A DNA stretch of 64,000 nucleotides from Linnemannia elongata (taxonomy: Eukaryota; Mortierellomycota; Mortierellomycetes; Mortierellales; Mortierellaceae), in the NCBI GenBank assembly GCA_036320915.1, contig JAXBDG010000029.1, positions 1 to 64,000 of the forward strand, read 5' to 3'. The first letter of the stretch is position 1; every line of letters starts with the position of its first letter. The notes below the pieces were generated by a model. It ran no database searches and was not told where the DNA came from. It saw only the letters and a program-made list of their open reading frames with translations. Below, piece after piece: positions 21,905 through 35,106 of this stretch. The position numbers and the translations under genes are program-made.

Positions 21905-23605
21905 GGTGATGACGTTTTACTTTCCTGATCTGAAGCGGCGAGATGAGAGAATGAAGGATGCCGGGAGGGAGAGTCGATGTCGTGTGGTGGGGATGATGAG
22001 CGATGGGAATGGAGAAAAAAGTAGATCAAGGAAAAAAAATGATCAACGGGAAGAGAGATGCGGAAGGGCAAAGAAGTGGGCGTCGAGGAAAGAGGTACAT
22101 AGGGAGGGAGAGCAAGTAGTCTCTCATGTCGCACAACGGATAGAGATGCAAAATAAAACAAACAGAGCAAAGGAGCATGGGCAAATAGACTTTTCCTACT
22201 GTGGGACAACATAGAGTAGGGGGTGGGGCATCGACTGTGCGACGAGCTGGCTTGGTTAACCATATGAATGGTAAACGACATATTACACGAGTGCATGCGA
22301 CACCAATGCTCCGGCCAGCACTCAGAGATGGATGCCTGTCTACACACCTTCCTTTGAGCAATGACTATGATACAATACAACGAATATATTAGCAACGTAT
22401 AAGGTGTTTATGTGTGTGTGTATGTTGGAAATTGAAGCCGCTGGCTGAATCTGGGTGGTTGGGTGAATGGCAACTCTATACATTCAACTGTGATATAGAT
22501 GTCGTGTGGCGTGTCTGTCATTTGGTGGCCGCATTGCTCTCAATCCTTTTGCTTCTCTGAGCGCTCCGGTAAGACAGGCAAGAGGTCTGAAAATTTAGCA
22601 ATCAGATAATTAGTTGAAAAATTCTTTGGTGTCTGGAGGTGCGCGCTGTGTGTCCGGCCACCTTCGCTTTTGTGGTAATCTTGGGGGGTGCTCCTCGAGT
22701 GCCCGTGTCTGTATTGCATAATGCCCTTCGGGTGCCCGTGCCGTCTCTTGGCGTCAACACTGCAGTCCCGTTAGCTGAGGGGAAGTTATCTGAGGGAAGG
22801 GGGAGAAGATAGGGGAGCGTCTGCTGCTGTTTTCATTTCGATGGTCTCTCTTACCGTCTTGATTTTTTCGACGACGGGCCCGTGTGCTCTTGGCTGTTCT
22901 TGTGCACATACCAACGCCCGCTGTCTGTCTCCAGTTTTGACAGCCTCTCTTGTGCCTTAACATTTTCGGGGGCGTCCTTAAGCATGAAAGGAGGCTAACG
23001 AGAGGATAAAGAGGCGGCCTGTGCGAAAAAAACACGTCAATATTCATGTATCTTTAGCATGCAAACGAACCTTTCAGCTGGCAGGTCAAATTCGTTCGAA
23101 CCGTACTAGAATGGTACCCGCGCGGAGGAAGTTGAAAAATAAAGGAGAGGAGAACGGAAGGTCTTCATTCGCCCAACACAGTACTTGGCGTCCAATGCAG
23201 TACAGTTATAGTACAATGCAGTGGTAGAGAACAAAATACAGTTGACCAAAGAAAAGCAAGCAAGCTTTCTTGAAGCGCAAAGACGGAGAATACTCTCGAG
23301 CCAACCAACGGTTGATTAATTGATCAGTAGTTGTTGACAGCGCTGTCGATTTCCTTTACAGTAGCAACGGAGGTGACTTTTTGGTCATTGGCGATTGTTT
23401 CCCCGAACCCTGGAGCACTTGGAATGGGAAGGAGAAAAGGTACTATTCTAGGTCAATAGAGTAAAGATGCCAGAGCTGTAAGCTCGTCTTTTGTCGCTGT
23501 AAGAGATTCGAAATTGCCACGTTAAGCACAACTCTCAGTGGTCGAAGTCAGGTATGGGTCAGTAAGATTTTATTTTCACGTCCTCTGTAAGAATTCAAGA
23601 GTTGA

Positions 23606-26044
23606 TCACTTCGTGCCGGCATTTTGTTGCACTGGGATCTGCAATCCAGGTGATTTGCCACCAGCTGCTGACTCCAGATCGATCTTCAGCACATACTGCC
23701 TCACACGCTGTATATCAGCAGGGACGGTACGGTAAACCTTCCCCTCAGAGGTCAAGTAGTCCTGCTTCTCGAAATCGGCATACACATGACCTGGGACGAC
23801 AAAAATAAGCCGAGGCTCGTCATGAGGAAGATCCAGCGAGCTTGAATGAGGTTGTCGATAAGTTTTGAGAGCGGCAGTCCTTTGATGGGGTGGTTCTTGG
23901 ATACCGTGATTTGGAATAGGTCTCTGGGGGCGAGCAGCAGATCGACACAGGCATAGTTGCAAATCTTTGGTATGCATAGTGTGCCTGCCGTGACCGGGGT
24001 AATCGTGTTGAAATGCGTTACCTCTGGATTCCGCGGGATTTCCAAACGAGCAGACTGCCCAGTCTCGAGATCCTTGAGCTCAAAGATGTGGCCGCCCTCT
24101 CGGAAGGTACGGAGGACATATGCTTCGAACATAATACCGCTAGCGCTTCCGTTGGGATCCATGACGAGCTTCTTCAACATTTGGGTGCAAGTGTCCTGAC
24201 TCAGTAAAGCGGCAACCTTCTCAGCGACGTATGTTGAAGCCCATTCCAATCGAAAGGTGTCATGATCATCCATGGGCCAACGGTGAATCAGACGGCTGCT
24301 GAAGTCCAGCGTGTCTCTCCCTTGCGAGAAGTATTGCATCAATATCACCGGGTCTTTGACTCTGTCGAGGGCTTGTTCTAGACGCTCACATGCCATGACC
24401 TTGGCACGCTCAAGGTCATTAGGACGTAGGCTTAAGTTCTAGCGATGAATTAGATCAAGGCGTAATAGAGCTGTGATTAAAATAGAAAACAGGCTGTCTG
24501 CGCATTGAATATCTCCAAAAGTAAAAGCTATTCTCAAAGAAAAGCGTTGTGGTTTTGGCCTATAAGATACCTGCATCGGCCTTTCTAGGACATATCTCGG
24601 CACGCCGCCTATCTTTGAGTAGAGTTCTTCCACCGCTTCCAAAGGAACCACCTCGAAGCCGACGACACTGATCCTGCACTTCTTCAACTCTTCCAGACTC
24701 CATGGGGCCATATAGTAACGCCATGCTACCCTTTTGTCGACGTCCTGATATTGGTGGGCTTCGGAAAATAGGGTCTTTGGCGAAGCTGAAATGACGGTCT
24801 TGGCTCGACCGAGTACTGGATCAGGAGTGCTGTCGACAAAATACCATGTGTCGGGTAGACTGAGAAAGGGTTCAAAAGTCTCGATATCCCCGGATCTGAC
24901 CGTAGAGCGCCCTCCAAAGACGTAGCATTTCGCGCTCCGTTTGGTGTGGAAAACGATTATCGGAGGGTTGTCGTCGTCGCTCTCGGCAAGAAGTCGGATG
25001 GCGAAGTACACTAGGAAGGCCGATTTGCCGATCCCAGATGTACCTGTAACAATGACATGCTTTTTCAACTCGTTCCCAGTATACGGTGTATTGTTCTCAA
25101 ACGTCCCGAGGATTGTGTCGTAAAGATCTTTGTACGCCTCTCTGACATAGATATCGTTTGTATCGACGACTGGAAGTAAGATGCCGCGAGGAGCCGATAT
25201 CTTGTCCATGTCTTTGATGTTGGCGCCGTGCAACTCGAGGGCAGTGCGAGACAATGAGCTAAAAATGTCATCTCCAGCAATATCCTGACCAATGGAAGCA
25301 AGCAATGAGACCCTCTCTTTCCTGCTTAGACGAGAGAGGTAAACTTGGTCATCCACCACAGCCTTCTCAGTGAGACCAGCCTCTTCAATTGCATCCTTCA
25401 GAGTGTGCGGACGATGGCGCTTCCTGCTGGAAGAGGGTCCTGGTAAGAGAAAGGTGGCACAAGAGATGTACCAATCAAGAATATTAGCAACTTGTACAAT
25501 GTCCGTGGATAATTGAATGAAAGCAAAGGGCTCCTTTAGACACAGCTGAAGACAAATATTCACCTGCATCTTCCTCACGGTCTCTTTTCGCAACTATAGG
25601 AAATAAAAAAAAATAAAAAAAGTAGGTAAATAACGCAAATGGAGATCACAATAGAGTTATGCTGAGATGTTCATACGCAAGGCGTATTTGAAAGCAAAGC
25701 GCGTTTGCATTACCTGGCAAGGGTCGCTGGACAATGACGTGAATCGTGTCTTCTGGCAAATCAGCATCAAAGACCATGGAGAGCTTGTTGGTCACCCTCA
25801 GTTTTTTTTTCACAGGCACAGAGTCGAGCAGAACAGGAAGGTCGTTGTCGTCGTCGTCATGAATTGAGACGCGCCATAGAGTGAGCTTGTCAGCATCAAC
25901 ATCCTGAAAGTCGTTGGTCTTCTTGGTCTTGATGAGCCCCTTGAGGTCGCCGATGGTCTTGGTTGACTCGATCTCAACAGGGAACGCGTTGGAGGTAGCC
26001 TCTCCATCAACGAGACAGAACAGAGTGAGGTGATTGTCGTTCAT
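23606..26044 (-). CDS. CRN-type protein, allele B, copy 3 (most complete)
   Basis: This is the best-preserved CRN copy. I read exons 26044-25714, 25593-25564 (30 nt), 25439-24571 and 24438-23606, giving about 687 aa once a single missing base near 23834 is allowed for. Residues 1-110 are the CRN header (LFCLVDGEA, TIGDLK, LTLWRVSI, VIVQRPLP). The 30-nt exon gives AKRDREEDA, leading to a basic, possibly nuclear-targeting stretch, SSSRKRHRP. Walker A GTSGIGKS lies near residue 253-260 and a Walker B-like WYFVDS near 319-324. The C-terminal domain has Glu in FEAYV (about 515), Asp in CVDLLL (about 575) and LFQITVS (about 586), which suits a PD-(D/E)xK-type nuclease fold with a changed last motif. 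CRN proteins of oomycetes and fungi are host- or self-directed intracellular effectors; which applies here is unknown. Confidence 0.8.
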
Positions 26045-26370
26045 GGCGTAGAATAAACTGAAAAATGACAGAGAGAGATGGCAAGGGCTGTAAAGAAGGC
26101 AGAATGAAAAGAAAACAAGAGAAAAGAAAGATGTGGAAAGAAAGAAAAAAGAAGGCGAGGGATAAAAAAAAAGGAAGTGGTGACGAAGGCGATGAAGGCG
26201 TGAGAATGGTGGCAAAGGAAAAGAATGGGAGGTGTGAGAAAGTTGGCAAAGGCGCTGAAGAAAAGGCGGGAGCGTAGTAAAGAAAGGAATAGTAAAGGTA
26301 GAGAAGGCAAAACTATGAGGGCACGGGAGTGGTAAGCTAAGACTATGCATCATGAAATATAATGATGACA

Positions 26371-26404
26371 TCATCATTATATGTCACATGACGTTAGAAA
26401 GGGG
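26371..26404. repeat. 34-bp direct repeat flanking the MULE, left copy
   Basis: These 34 bases are repeated exactly at 30665-30698, directly beyond the other end of the MULE. The duplication starts at the second arm of the dyad upstream of the CRN gene. It is much longer than the 8-11 bp usually produced by MULE transposases. Confidence 0.9.
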
Positions 26405-26559
26405 GAATCTCCTTATGAAGGCCCCGATTCTGGACAAAAATACAGCTTTTGCGATCTCCCTTTCTTCTACGTCAGCGGTTTGATTCTCGTCCCTAATTGC
26501 AAGAATAAACATCAGGCTGTTCTCCTCTGCCTTCCGATACACAATCTTCCCTCTTTCAC

Positions 26560-26646
26560 ACACAAGCACCCTCTCTCACACACAAGCACCCTTCTCGCAC
26601 ACACAAGCATCCTTCTCTCACACACAAGCATCTCTCTCCCATACAA
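26560..26646. repeat. Minisatellite in MULE 5' leader
   Basis: Four to five imperfect copies of a roughly 20-base unit, CTCTCACACACAAGCACCCT-like, lie just before the proposed transposase start. It probably sits in the 5' UTR or promoter. Confidence 0.7.
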
Positions 26647-26668
26647 AGTCGTCCTCTTCACTCGCGTC

Positions 26669-29589
26669 ATGGACACCCAAGCGGCCGTCAACTGGATGGT
26701 CACAGAGGACTATTCGAGAGAACCCTTCGATGACGCGCTATCAAAGCTGTCCAGCTCGTTGGTGAGTTGCTTATTATTAATATTGCTTGGTGCCTACCAT
26801 CATGAAACGACGCTGTCGATATAAGCACGATGCTTGGTTTACTCACACTCAATCCGTGTCTACGCTATTATTAAGATCTTACGTCTAGCTGATATGGACT
26901 CGGGTCTTGCTGAGGACGGTCAAGCTGAGAATGACCAAACTAAGGACATGGTCGAAGATTCACCCGAGGCCGAAGGAAGTGATGAATCCGAGAGCGAGAC
27001 AGACGGCGGAGCCGGGCACGATGAGGCCGCATCTTCCGGAGACGGTATTGCAGGTGTCGACAGCAGGGTGATGAATATCTGCGAAGTGAGCGTCAAGACA
27101 GACCGTGTGCCCATGAGAGCGAGGCAGGCAGCCGACCTCCAGCGAAATGTGCTCAATGCTATCCGTGATTCACTCTTCGATGACCCCTATATCATTGAAA
27201 CGGCTGAGACCTATGGGTTTCCGGAAGGTAAACGGATTACCTTGAGTGAGAAGAAGGAGGGGCGCTGTCTGGTCTTCTATGTCAAGGCAGCCTTTTTCGA
27301 GGACTGGCTGAAGCGACACTCGGACTGCATCGGCACCAGCTTCACGTTGCGCACCAAGCCTCACCCTTACTCCACTAACGTCAAAGAAAGCAGCACCCAG
27401 GCCAAAAAGGACAAGGCAGGGCAGATTCTCAGTCGATACAGCTGTCATTGCAAAAGCAAAAAGTACGAGGTCAAGGGCCGAATCAAGGGTGGAAAGAAGG
27501 AAAAGACCAGATTGCGTTTGCCTTCCATCAGTTGTAACTGCCGGTCGTCCATTAAAGCTACGTTTAGACCACGGTCAACGAGTGATGGCATGCCCGGCAA
27601 TACATGCATGATCGAATATTTTTTCGAGCACAACCACAAGCTTGGATGCGCGGAGAACATTGGGAGCATGCGGAAATCGGAGGCTGTCAAGCTGAGGATC
27701 AAAGCCATGCTCATGAGAGGAATGTCCATCAATGCCATCATGGAGCAGTTGACGATAGACCACGCCAGGTTTGCTCGCTTCTTGGAGGGAAAGGGGACCA
27801 TGGCGTTGTCTAGGGACAATTTTATCACCTACGACGACGTCTACAACATCTTGTACGCCATTACAGCCAAGGAAGTCAGGAAGAGCAACGACGACATGAT
27901 ATCCGCAAGACTATGGATGGAGGAACTGGACAGGAACAACTACTTTACCTTCTATGACAAGGCAAACAGCGTGTACCATGGATTCTCATCGCCCTGGCAG
28001 TTGGATCAACTCAGGCAATGGGGCGATGTGTTCTGCTTTGATGGTACCCATCATGCCCGCGGGTAAGCGTTTCCCTTGAACACTCGTATTTTGTACTGTT
28101 TGATTTTGGCTGCCATCTTGTCTCTTACTCCTTGTAACTGTTCTCTATGGTGCTTTAGACGAGACACATACTTATTTACCATTGTTGTAAAGAACAAGGA
28201 AACAGGCTTCGGCATCCCTGTCGCGTTCCTGTTGACGAAGACTCAAAAGTGGGAACTCTTGAAGGAATGGCTTTGTCAGCTGAAAGCAAAGATGGACCAA
28301 CTGTGTGCCGAGCCGTATTTCCCTACCGCTGTAATCACTGACCAAGGCACAAACGAGATCAATGCCATCCAATATGCTTTCGATTTCAAGCCGCGCATAT
28401 TTTACTGTGCGTGGCATATCTTGCAAGCTTGGGAGCGCAACTTCACCAAGGAAAAACTCGGCATGGATAATATCTCCATAGCTAAAAAGAAGGAAAGGAA
28501 AGACAGGGTAAGTGAGACTTTTCTGACTAGTTTGTAAACGACTCTTTTAAAGACATGATGTAACTATGCTATTCATATGCTGCGTTGAAGCCAATAATGA
28601 AGGGGATTATATTAATGTAGGCGTTTATTGCTGTGTTCGTCTTACACCAGGTACGGAAACAGCTCAAAGGCATCCTCTATGCACGGACGGAGGAGGAGTC
28701 CAACACTTTGCTGGACGCGTTTAGAAATGAGTGGCAAGACATTGCGTCCGAGTTTATCAAGTACCTGGACGCCAACTACCTGGCTCATGAGGCGGACAGG
28801 AGGCGTTGGATGTTTTGTCACCGCCAACAAGTCGCTTATGGTTGTATCAACACCAATAACTTCATCGAGAGCTGGCATAACACCTTGAAGAAACACTTCT
28901 TCAAAGACAAGCAACAACGGCGCCTGGATTCAGTGATCCATACTCTCGCCAAGAAAGCCGTGCCGCACTTTCAACAGATGTGTGTCCGTCACATTGTGCA
29001 AGTTGGGAAGATGACTCCTGGTCGCAAGAAGGCTCTGATCGCAAGGCTGGCGGCCCAGAACCACATCGATCGCACTCGAATGCAAGACCCTGGAAAACTC
29101 CTTCTGCTACAATCTGATGACGATTCAGTGCTAAAGGTTCCATCATTCACCATCCCCGACGTCTCTTACGACCTGACAGTCGATTGGGATCTTGGGATGG
29201 CAGGGCAGTTTCGCAAGTGTACCTGTGCTGACTTTTCAAGTACGCACATGGTCTGCAAACACCTAGCCTTGGCGGAAATTGCATTTCCAAACACTGATTA
29301 TCGCCCCAAAGGTCACTTGGAGTTCCGAGCAGACCCTATGCCTTTGAGCTCTGAGGAGGAGCTTTCACTGCAACCCGCTCCTACGGTTTTGACGGTTGCT
29401 CAGACTCTCAGTAGCATTGTCGACTCCATTAATAGTTACATTAGCGTTATGGACCCAGATAAGGCTGTGCCGAACGATGACGAGGTTTTATCTACGATGA
29501 AGAGAGCTCGCGACCTACTTCATGCGCATATGCCAGTCAAAGAAGGGTACAGTCTCAGTAACAAGCGTCAAAGGCAGCGCCCTAAATAA
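26669..29589 (+). CDS. MULE transposase with SWIM zinc finger
   Basis: This is a MULE-family transposase. The main exon ends at 28062, followed by exon 28159-28507 and exon 28651-29589; both introns are GT-AG and keep frame. A short first exon, 26669-26761, can be joined to 26876 in frame, but this join is less certain; an internal ATG at 26894 is an alternative. The acidic N-terminus is followed by a Cys/His-rich DNA-binding region (CHCKSKK, ISCNCRSS, EYFFEHNHKLGC). The DDE catalytic residues are likely Asp in FCFDGTHH, Asp in VITDQGTNE and Glu in NNFIESWHNTLKKHFFK. A C-terminal SWIM motif, CTCADFSSTHMVCKHLALAE, is complete. It would bind the element's inverted repeats and cut and paste it. 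Confidence 0.85.
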
Positions 29590-30639
29590 AACATGCTTAT
29601 TCATCTCTACTTGTCACTGCGAAGGAGTCATTTTATATCAAGTGTATCCCAAGATCAAATACAAGTGTCTTTGGTTGACAAGTATGCAAGACTTGTGTAA
29701 TGAGGTTGATATGTAAAAAAAATGCTCAAGTACAGGGAATCAGCCAATAAGCATCAAGGATTTATCTCTCTGACTCGACACAATTCAGACCTCTCGCATT
29801 AGGACACTCTTCGCTAGGACGATCATAACTGCCGCAATACTGCCACTGGAGAAGCACTGCTCAATCCAGCGCGGAGAAGAGTTCAGGAGCTTCAAGACAA
29901 GGCATTTAAGAGACGATTCTGTTGAGGAATGATAGAGCTGCTACCGCCTAAAACCTCTGCAGTCGCTCTTACATAAAAAATGCCCAACTTTTGCATCTAA
30001 AAACGCATGCTATTCCATCAAAACCGAAGATATAACCATGAAACTTGGATGGTTAATACTCTTGAACAACTACTATGTCCTAAGTCTCGTTTTCCTTGGT
30101 TCTATGCAGTAGTTGTAGAGCTACTACTTATTAGTTAACGCCAAATGGGGTAATTAAAGTACCTGGAGACTTTGAATAGAGAATACGGTTGCTTTTTTCT
30201 ATCTACGGCGTAGTTTTTTTGATGTCATTGGATTTTCCATTAGAAAAAGCACTTGTTCATGTAGTTTCATGAGTTTTCATGGACTACTTATTCCGCATGA
30301 TAAGTCTTTCGAAAGTTGATGAAGAATAGATCAAAATGTTCTCTAGGATGCATCCTTTACGCGTTTTTTGGTCTTCATGGATAAACTACGAGTATTAAAA
30401 TTAGACCAAAACGGCTAAAACTTCTTGAAGACATAGGCATTAGAGTGCTCTATCCATCCTAAAAAGACTGATGGTAGCTGACCATTTGTGAACGACTTCA
30501 CTTAGAAGCGACTCTATTGACAGGAAAAACCGTAGGTGGCACATTGAGGATTCTCTTAATGCATTGCATTTAAAGAAAATTTCTCTTATGGGAAGAAAGG
30601 AGACTGCTATTTTATGGCCCTTGGCGAGCCTTCTCCTGA
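29590..30639. other. MULE 3' non-coding region
   Basis: This is about 1.05 kb of AT-rich sequence between the transposase stop and the right inverted repeat. I see no open frame of note, no tail and no internal repeat. It presumably contains the transposase 3' UTR and end-binding sequences. Confidence 0.6.
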
Positions 30640-31333
30640 AATCGGGGCCTTCATAAGGAGATTCTCATCATTATATGTCACATGACGTTAGAAAGGGGAG
30701 ATTTTTTGGGGGGTATTTCCATGCTATCCTTCCGTCATTCTTCCTTCCTCTTCAGGTTTCTTTTTCATACTTTTTTTCCTCTCTACCCCTTCTGCGTCCT
30801 TTCTGTACCATTTACCAGTTTCTTTTCTATCACCTTTGCCTCGATCTTTCGACCGTTGGCGCCATCGATTTATTTTTCCTTTTATTTCTGCTGATTTCTG
30901 GTGATGATTTCTGTTGAAAGTCCGCTTGGTACGGTGCAGCAGTAGTAGTAGAGAACCCACCGCAATACAACGAAGAAATGCAAGTAAAATTTTTCTGAAG
31001 CAGCGAAGCGCGGTAAGGTGGAATACACGATCGAGCCAACCACCGGTTGATCAATTGATCAGTGAGACGAGATAGCCCTTCCCATGATTCTCCTCATTCT
31101 CCTCGTCGTTCCAGATTTTTTTATCAGGTGAACCCCTGTGACTTAAATTAAGCTGTATGGTTGCGTGTAAAAATGATGTAGGGGAAGCCGTTTAAGTCAG
31201 GCCTCGAGAAGTGTGTATCTGTAGTTACTGGATGAATTATTGACAATTGGTGTTTACTATGTTGTCCAGCGGATTAGGGTTTTAAAAACAAAGCTTGCCC
31301 TCTCTCCCACACACAGACTCTCTCTCGCTCCCT

Positions 31334-33407
31334 TTATACAACTTGAGTTGTTTTCGATGGTTCAGTCTCCTCAGGAGCCTTGATAGACAAACTAGGCTGA
31401 GGAGCAGTCTTAATAGTACCCTTGTCCTCAGCTGCTGGCAAAAAGGCAGCCTGGGGACGATTGGTGAACTGGCGACGCTCAAACTTCCGCACGACCCATG
31501 CAGGCATATTCTTCACAATATACCGGGTGGCCTTGGACGAGACAGACTATTATGTACAATAGGGAGGGACCGGGACAACATCAATAACAGAATCAATCGC
31601 TGGTCGTTGGGCCTAAATATTGCAAAATGTGATAAAAAGCGAGAAGGCCATCTCTTACCTGACCCGCCATGGTCCTAAAGGCCTTGCTATTTTCGAATGC
31701 CTTCTCAACCCAATCGATGCGCTCCTCTTGGTAGGCCTTGAATGCATCTTCAATCTCCTCCGCGATAGGATGGAAGGGGAGTCCGTTGATGCGGTTCGCC
31801 AATGCTATGGCATCATGCATGGCGTTGGCAGCACCCACACCTCCAGCAGGATTGAACTAAGACACAGTGCAAAAAGAGAGTATGATAAGTACGCACAATA
31901 GTTTACAGTACTGTAGCAATATGCTTACTCATTTCACAACATCATTCGTTGGCTCTACCTTATGGCATGCTAAAATGCAAAATCCATAGAAAAAGTGTAT
32001 AATCGGAGAACCGGGCGGAAAAGGTTAGGCACGATGAAGAAACATGCATATTTTGGTGGATACTTGCAAGTATGTGCAAATTCAAACAGAAAAATGAACA
32101 TACCATCACCGATGAGAACTGTACGACAGTCGTACCAGGTCTTGAAGACTTTCTCCTCCAGCATGACCTTGGAGATCAACCCTTAGGAGAGCGGTCGATC
32201 AAGTCTTGAAGAGTGAGGATCTTGTCGCCTCCACTGATAATAGGAAAATCCTTAACTTGCTCGCACATCGCCGCAGCAGCCTCAGGTCCCCACTCTGAGT
32301 TACGAAAAGCGTCATTGTCTTTACTGGTTTCCTCATCAAGGAAGAGAATAGCACCCCAACACACAGTATTCTGGACTGTTGTTGCTGTGGACCACTAGCA
32401 TGAACAATAAAACATAGATGTAGGGGTTAGGGTGGAGAGGCGAAAAAAGTAGGAGCCGGTTGGACCTATCCAAAAAAATCAGTACCTACCGTGTACATCT
32501 TGTCAGTTGCGATAAAGTTGCGGAACTGAGAATTCTTGATTGCCAGATCAGGGAACTCTTCGGGAGAAAGAGGTCGAGTTTGGCCAACAAGGCGGACTGT
32601 GCTGAAGGGAAGTGGGAGTGCATCAGATGCTGGGAGCTTGTTCGTCTTCTTCAGCTTTTCGTACAGTCCTTGGCGAACAGCACTGTAGGCTCCATCAGCT
32701 CCGACGAGGATGTCGCCTTCAGCTTCGCTTTTATCGCTGAAGCGAATAAGGACGCCGTTGCCGCCTTGGTCCATGGAGAGAACCTTCTTTCCCAAGTGAA
32801 CGCGCTCTTTTGGAATCTGGCGGAGAAGCAAATCATAAATCTGAGGTCGAGAAACAATGTATCCGTTGGCACCATACCTATTAGGGTAGACGAGAGATGT
32901 ATGTTAGTTTCTAATTGGCAAGGCGTTCTTTGTTCAAGAAGAGCGAATCAAAAAGGCACCGTTATCTTACAGTTCGTCGTGCCCCTCGAAATCCACTGAG
33001 AATTCGAGCTCTCTATTCTCGTTACACATCTTGATCGCAGAGACGTATTTGCCCAGGGCGAGAAACTCTTCATAAATCCCGCACTGCTTAAAGAGGTTGG
33101 CGGTGGTGCAGTTGAAGTACATCGCCGACCCTATAGCACAAAAAGAGTGTGGGTTAGATGATGGACGTTCTTCTGAGACAAATAGAGTTATCAGTGATCA
33201 ATCAATAGAGTAATCCATGAACAGGGTGTTACCAAGGGGCTTGATTTCAGCGGCACGCTCATAGATCTCGAAGGGGATATCGGCCTTGTGAAGAAGCATG
33301 CCAAGGGTCAGACCTGCCAGACCTGCGCCAACGATGAGGACCTTGGGCCGTTTGGCATACATAATAGAACGGTCATGCTTAAAGGTGACGGCGGGGTTGA
33401 TCTCCAT
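31334..33407 (-). CDS. FAD-dependent monooxygenase, array copy 4
   Basis: This is the same seven-exon gene as in unit 3, with the RSPKGL variant. One base is missing in a C run near 32177-32180, which splits exon 4 into two frames inside the segment IDRSPKG/LISKVMLEEK. All other exons are open, including the 11-nt micro-exon and the GDACHK motif. If the deletion is real the protein would lose its C-terminal FAD-binding part; if it is an assembly error the gene is intact. Confidence 0.8.
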
Positions 33408-35106
33408 GGTGATGACGTTTTACTTTCCTGATCTGAAGCGGCGAGATGAGAGAATGAAGGATGCCGGGAGGGAGAGTCGATGTCGTGTGGTGGGGATGAT
33501 GAGCGATGGGAATGGAGAAAAAAGTAGATCAAGGAAAAAAAATGATCAACGGGGAAGAGAGATGCGGAAGGGCAAAGAAGTGGGCGTCGAGGAAAGAGGT
33601 ACATAGGGAGGGAGAGCAAGTAGTCTCTCATGTCGCACAACGGATAGAGATGCAAAATAAAACAAACAGAGCAAAGGAGCATGGGCAAATAGACTTTTCC
33701 TACTGTGGGACAAATAGAGTAGGGGGTGGGGCATCGACTGTGCGACGAGCTGGCTTGGTTAACCATATGAATGGTAAACGACATATTACACGAGTGCATG
33801 CGACACCAATGCTCCGGCCAGCACTCAGAGATGGATGCCTGTCTACACACCTTCCTTTGAGCAATGACTATGATACAATACAACGAATATATTAGCAACG
33901 TATAAGGTGTTTATGTGTGTGTGTATGTTGGAAATTGAAGCCGCTGGCTGAATCTGGGTGGTTGGGTGAATGGCAACTCTATACATTCAACTGTGATATA
34001 GATGTCGTGTGGCGTGTCTGTCATTTGGTGGCCGCATTGCTCTCAATCCTTTTGCTTCTCTGAGCGCTCCGGTAAGACAGGCAAGAGGTCTGAAAATTTA
34101 GCAATCAGATAATTAGTTGAAAAATTCTTTGGTGTCTGGAGGTGCGCGCTGTGTGTCCGGCCACCTTCGCTTTTGTGGTAATCTTGGGGGTGCTCCTCGA
34201 GTGCCCGTGTCTGTATTGCATAATGCCCTTCGGGTGCCCGTGCCGTCTCTTGGCGTCAACACTGCAGTCCCGTTAGCTGAGGGGAAGTTATCTGAGGGAA
34301 GGGGAGAAGATAGGGGAGCGTCTGCTGCTGTTTTCATTTCGTGGTCTCTCTTACCGTCTTGATTTTTTCGACGACGGGCCCGTGTGCTCTTGGCTGTTCT
34401 TGTGCACATACCAACGCCCGCTGTCTGTCTCCAGTTTTGACAGCCTCTCTTGTGCCTTAACATTTTCGGGGGCGTCCTTAAGCATGAAAGGAGGCTAACG
34501 AGAGGATAAAGAGGCGGCCTGTGCGAAAAAAACACGTCAATATTCATGTATCTTTAGCATGCAAACGAACCTTTCAGCTGGCAGGTCAAATTCGTTCGAA
34601 CCGTACTAGAATGGTACCCGCGCGGAGGAAGTTGAAAAATAAAGGAGAGGAGAACGGAAGGTCTTCATTCGCCCAACACAGTACTTGGCGTCCAATGCAG
34701 TACAGTTATAGTACAATGCAGTGGTAGAGAACAAAATACAGTTGACCAAAGAAAAGCAAGCAAGCTTTCTTGAAGCGCAAAGACGGAGAATACTCTCGAG
34801 CCAACCAACGGTTGATTAATTGATCAGTAGTTGTTGACAGCGCTGTCGATTTCCTTTACAGTAGCAACGGAGGTGACTTTTTGGTCATTGGCGATTGTTT
34901 CCCCGAACCCTGGAGCACTTGGAATGGGAAGGAGAAAAGGTACTATTCTAGGTCAATAGAGTAAAGATGCCAGAGCTGTAAGCTCGTCTTTTGTCGCTGT
35001 AAGAGATTCGAAATTGCCACGTTAAGCACAACTCTCAAGTGGTCGAAGTCAGGTATGGGTCAGTAAGATTTTATTTTCACGTCCTCTGTAAGAATTCAAG
35101 AGTTGA

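Larger units (their letters stand above)
19720..26404. repeat. Tandem unit 3
   Basis: This is the third cassette copy. It has a divergent monooxygenase 3' flank, a nearly identical monooxygenase gene and spacer, and the second CRN allele (B). It ends at the MULE insertion at 26405. Confidence 0.9.
26405..30664 (+). mobile_element. MULE-type DNA transposon
   Basis: This is a 4.26-kb element with perfect 25-bp terminal inverted repeats (26405-26429 and 30640-30664, beginning GAATCTCCTTATGAAGG). It has one multi-exon transposase gene on the plus strand and about 1 kb of AT-rich non-coding sequence on the right. It is inserted about 360 bp upstream of the unit 3 CRN start codon and separates units 3 and 4. 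The coding region looks open, so the element could be recent or even active. Confidence 0.9.

Noticed and set aside
26560..26646. CRISPR-like repeat array
   Set aside because: The units are contiguous and imperfect with no spacers, in a eukaryotic transposon leader.
27445..27828. Minus-strand frame in the MULE
   Set aside because: It is antisense to the transposase DNA-binding region, which has clear Cys/His motifs.
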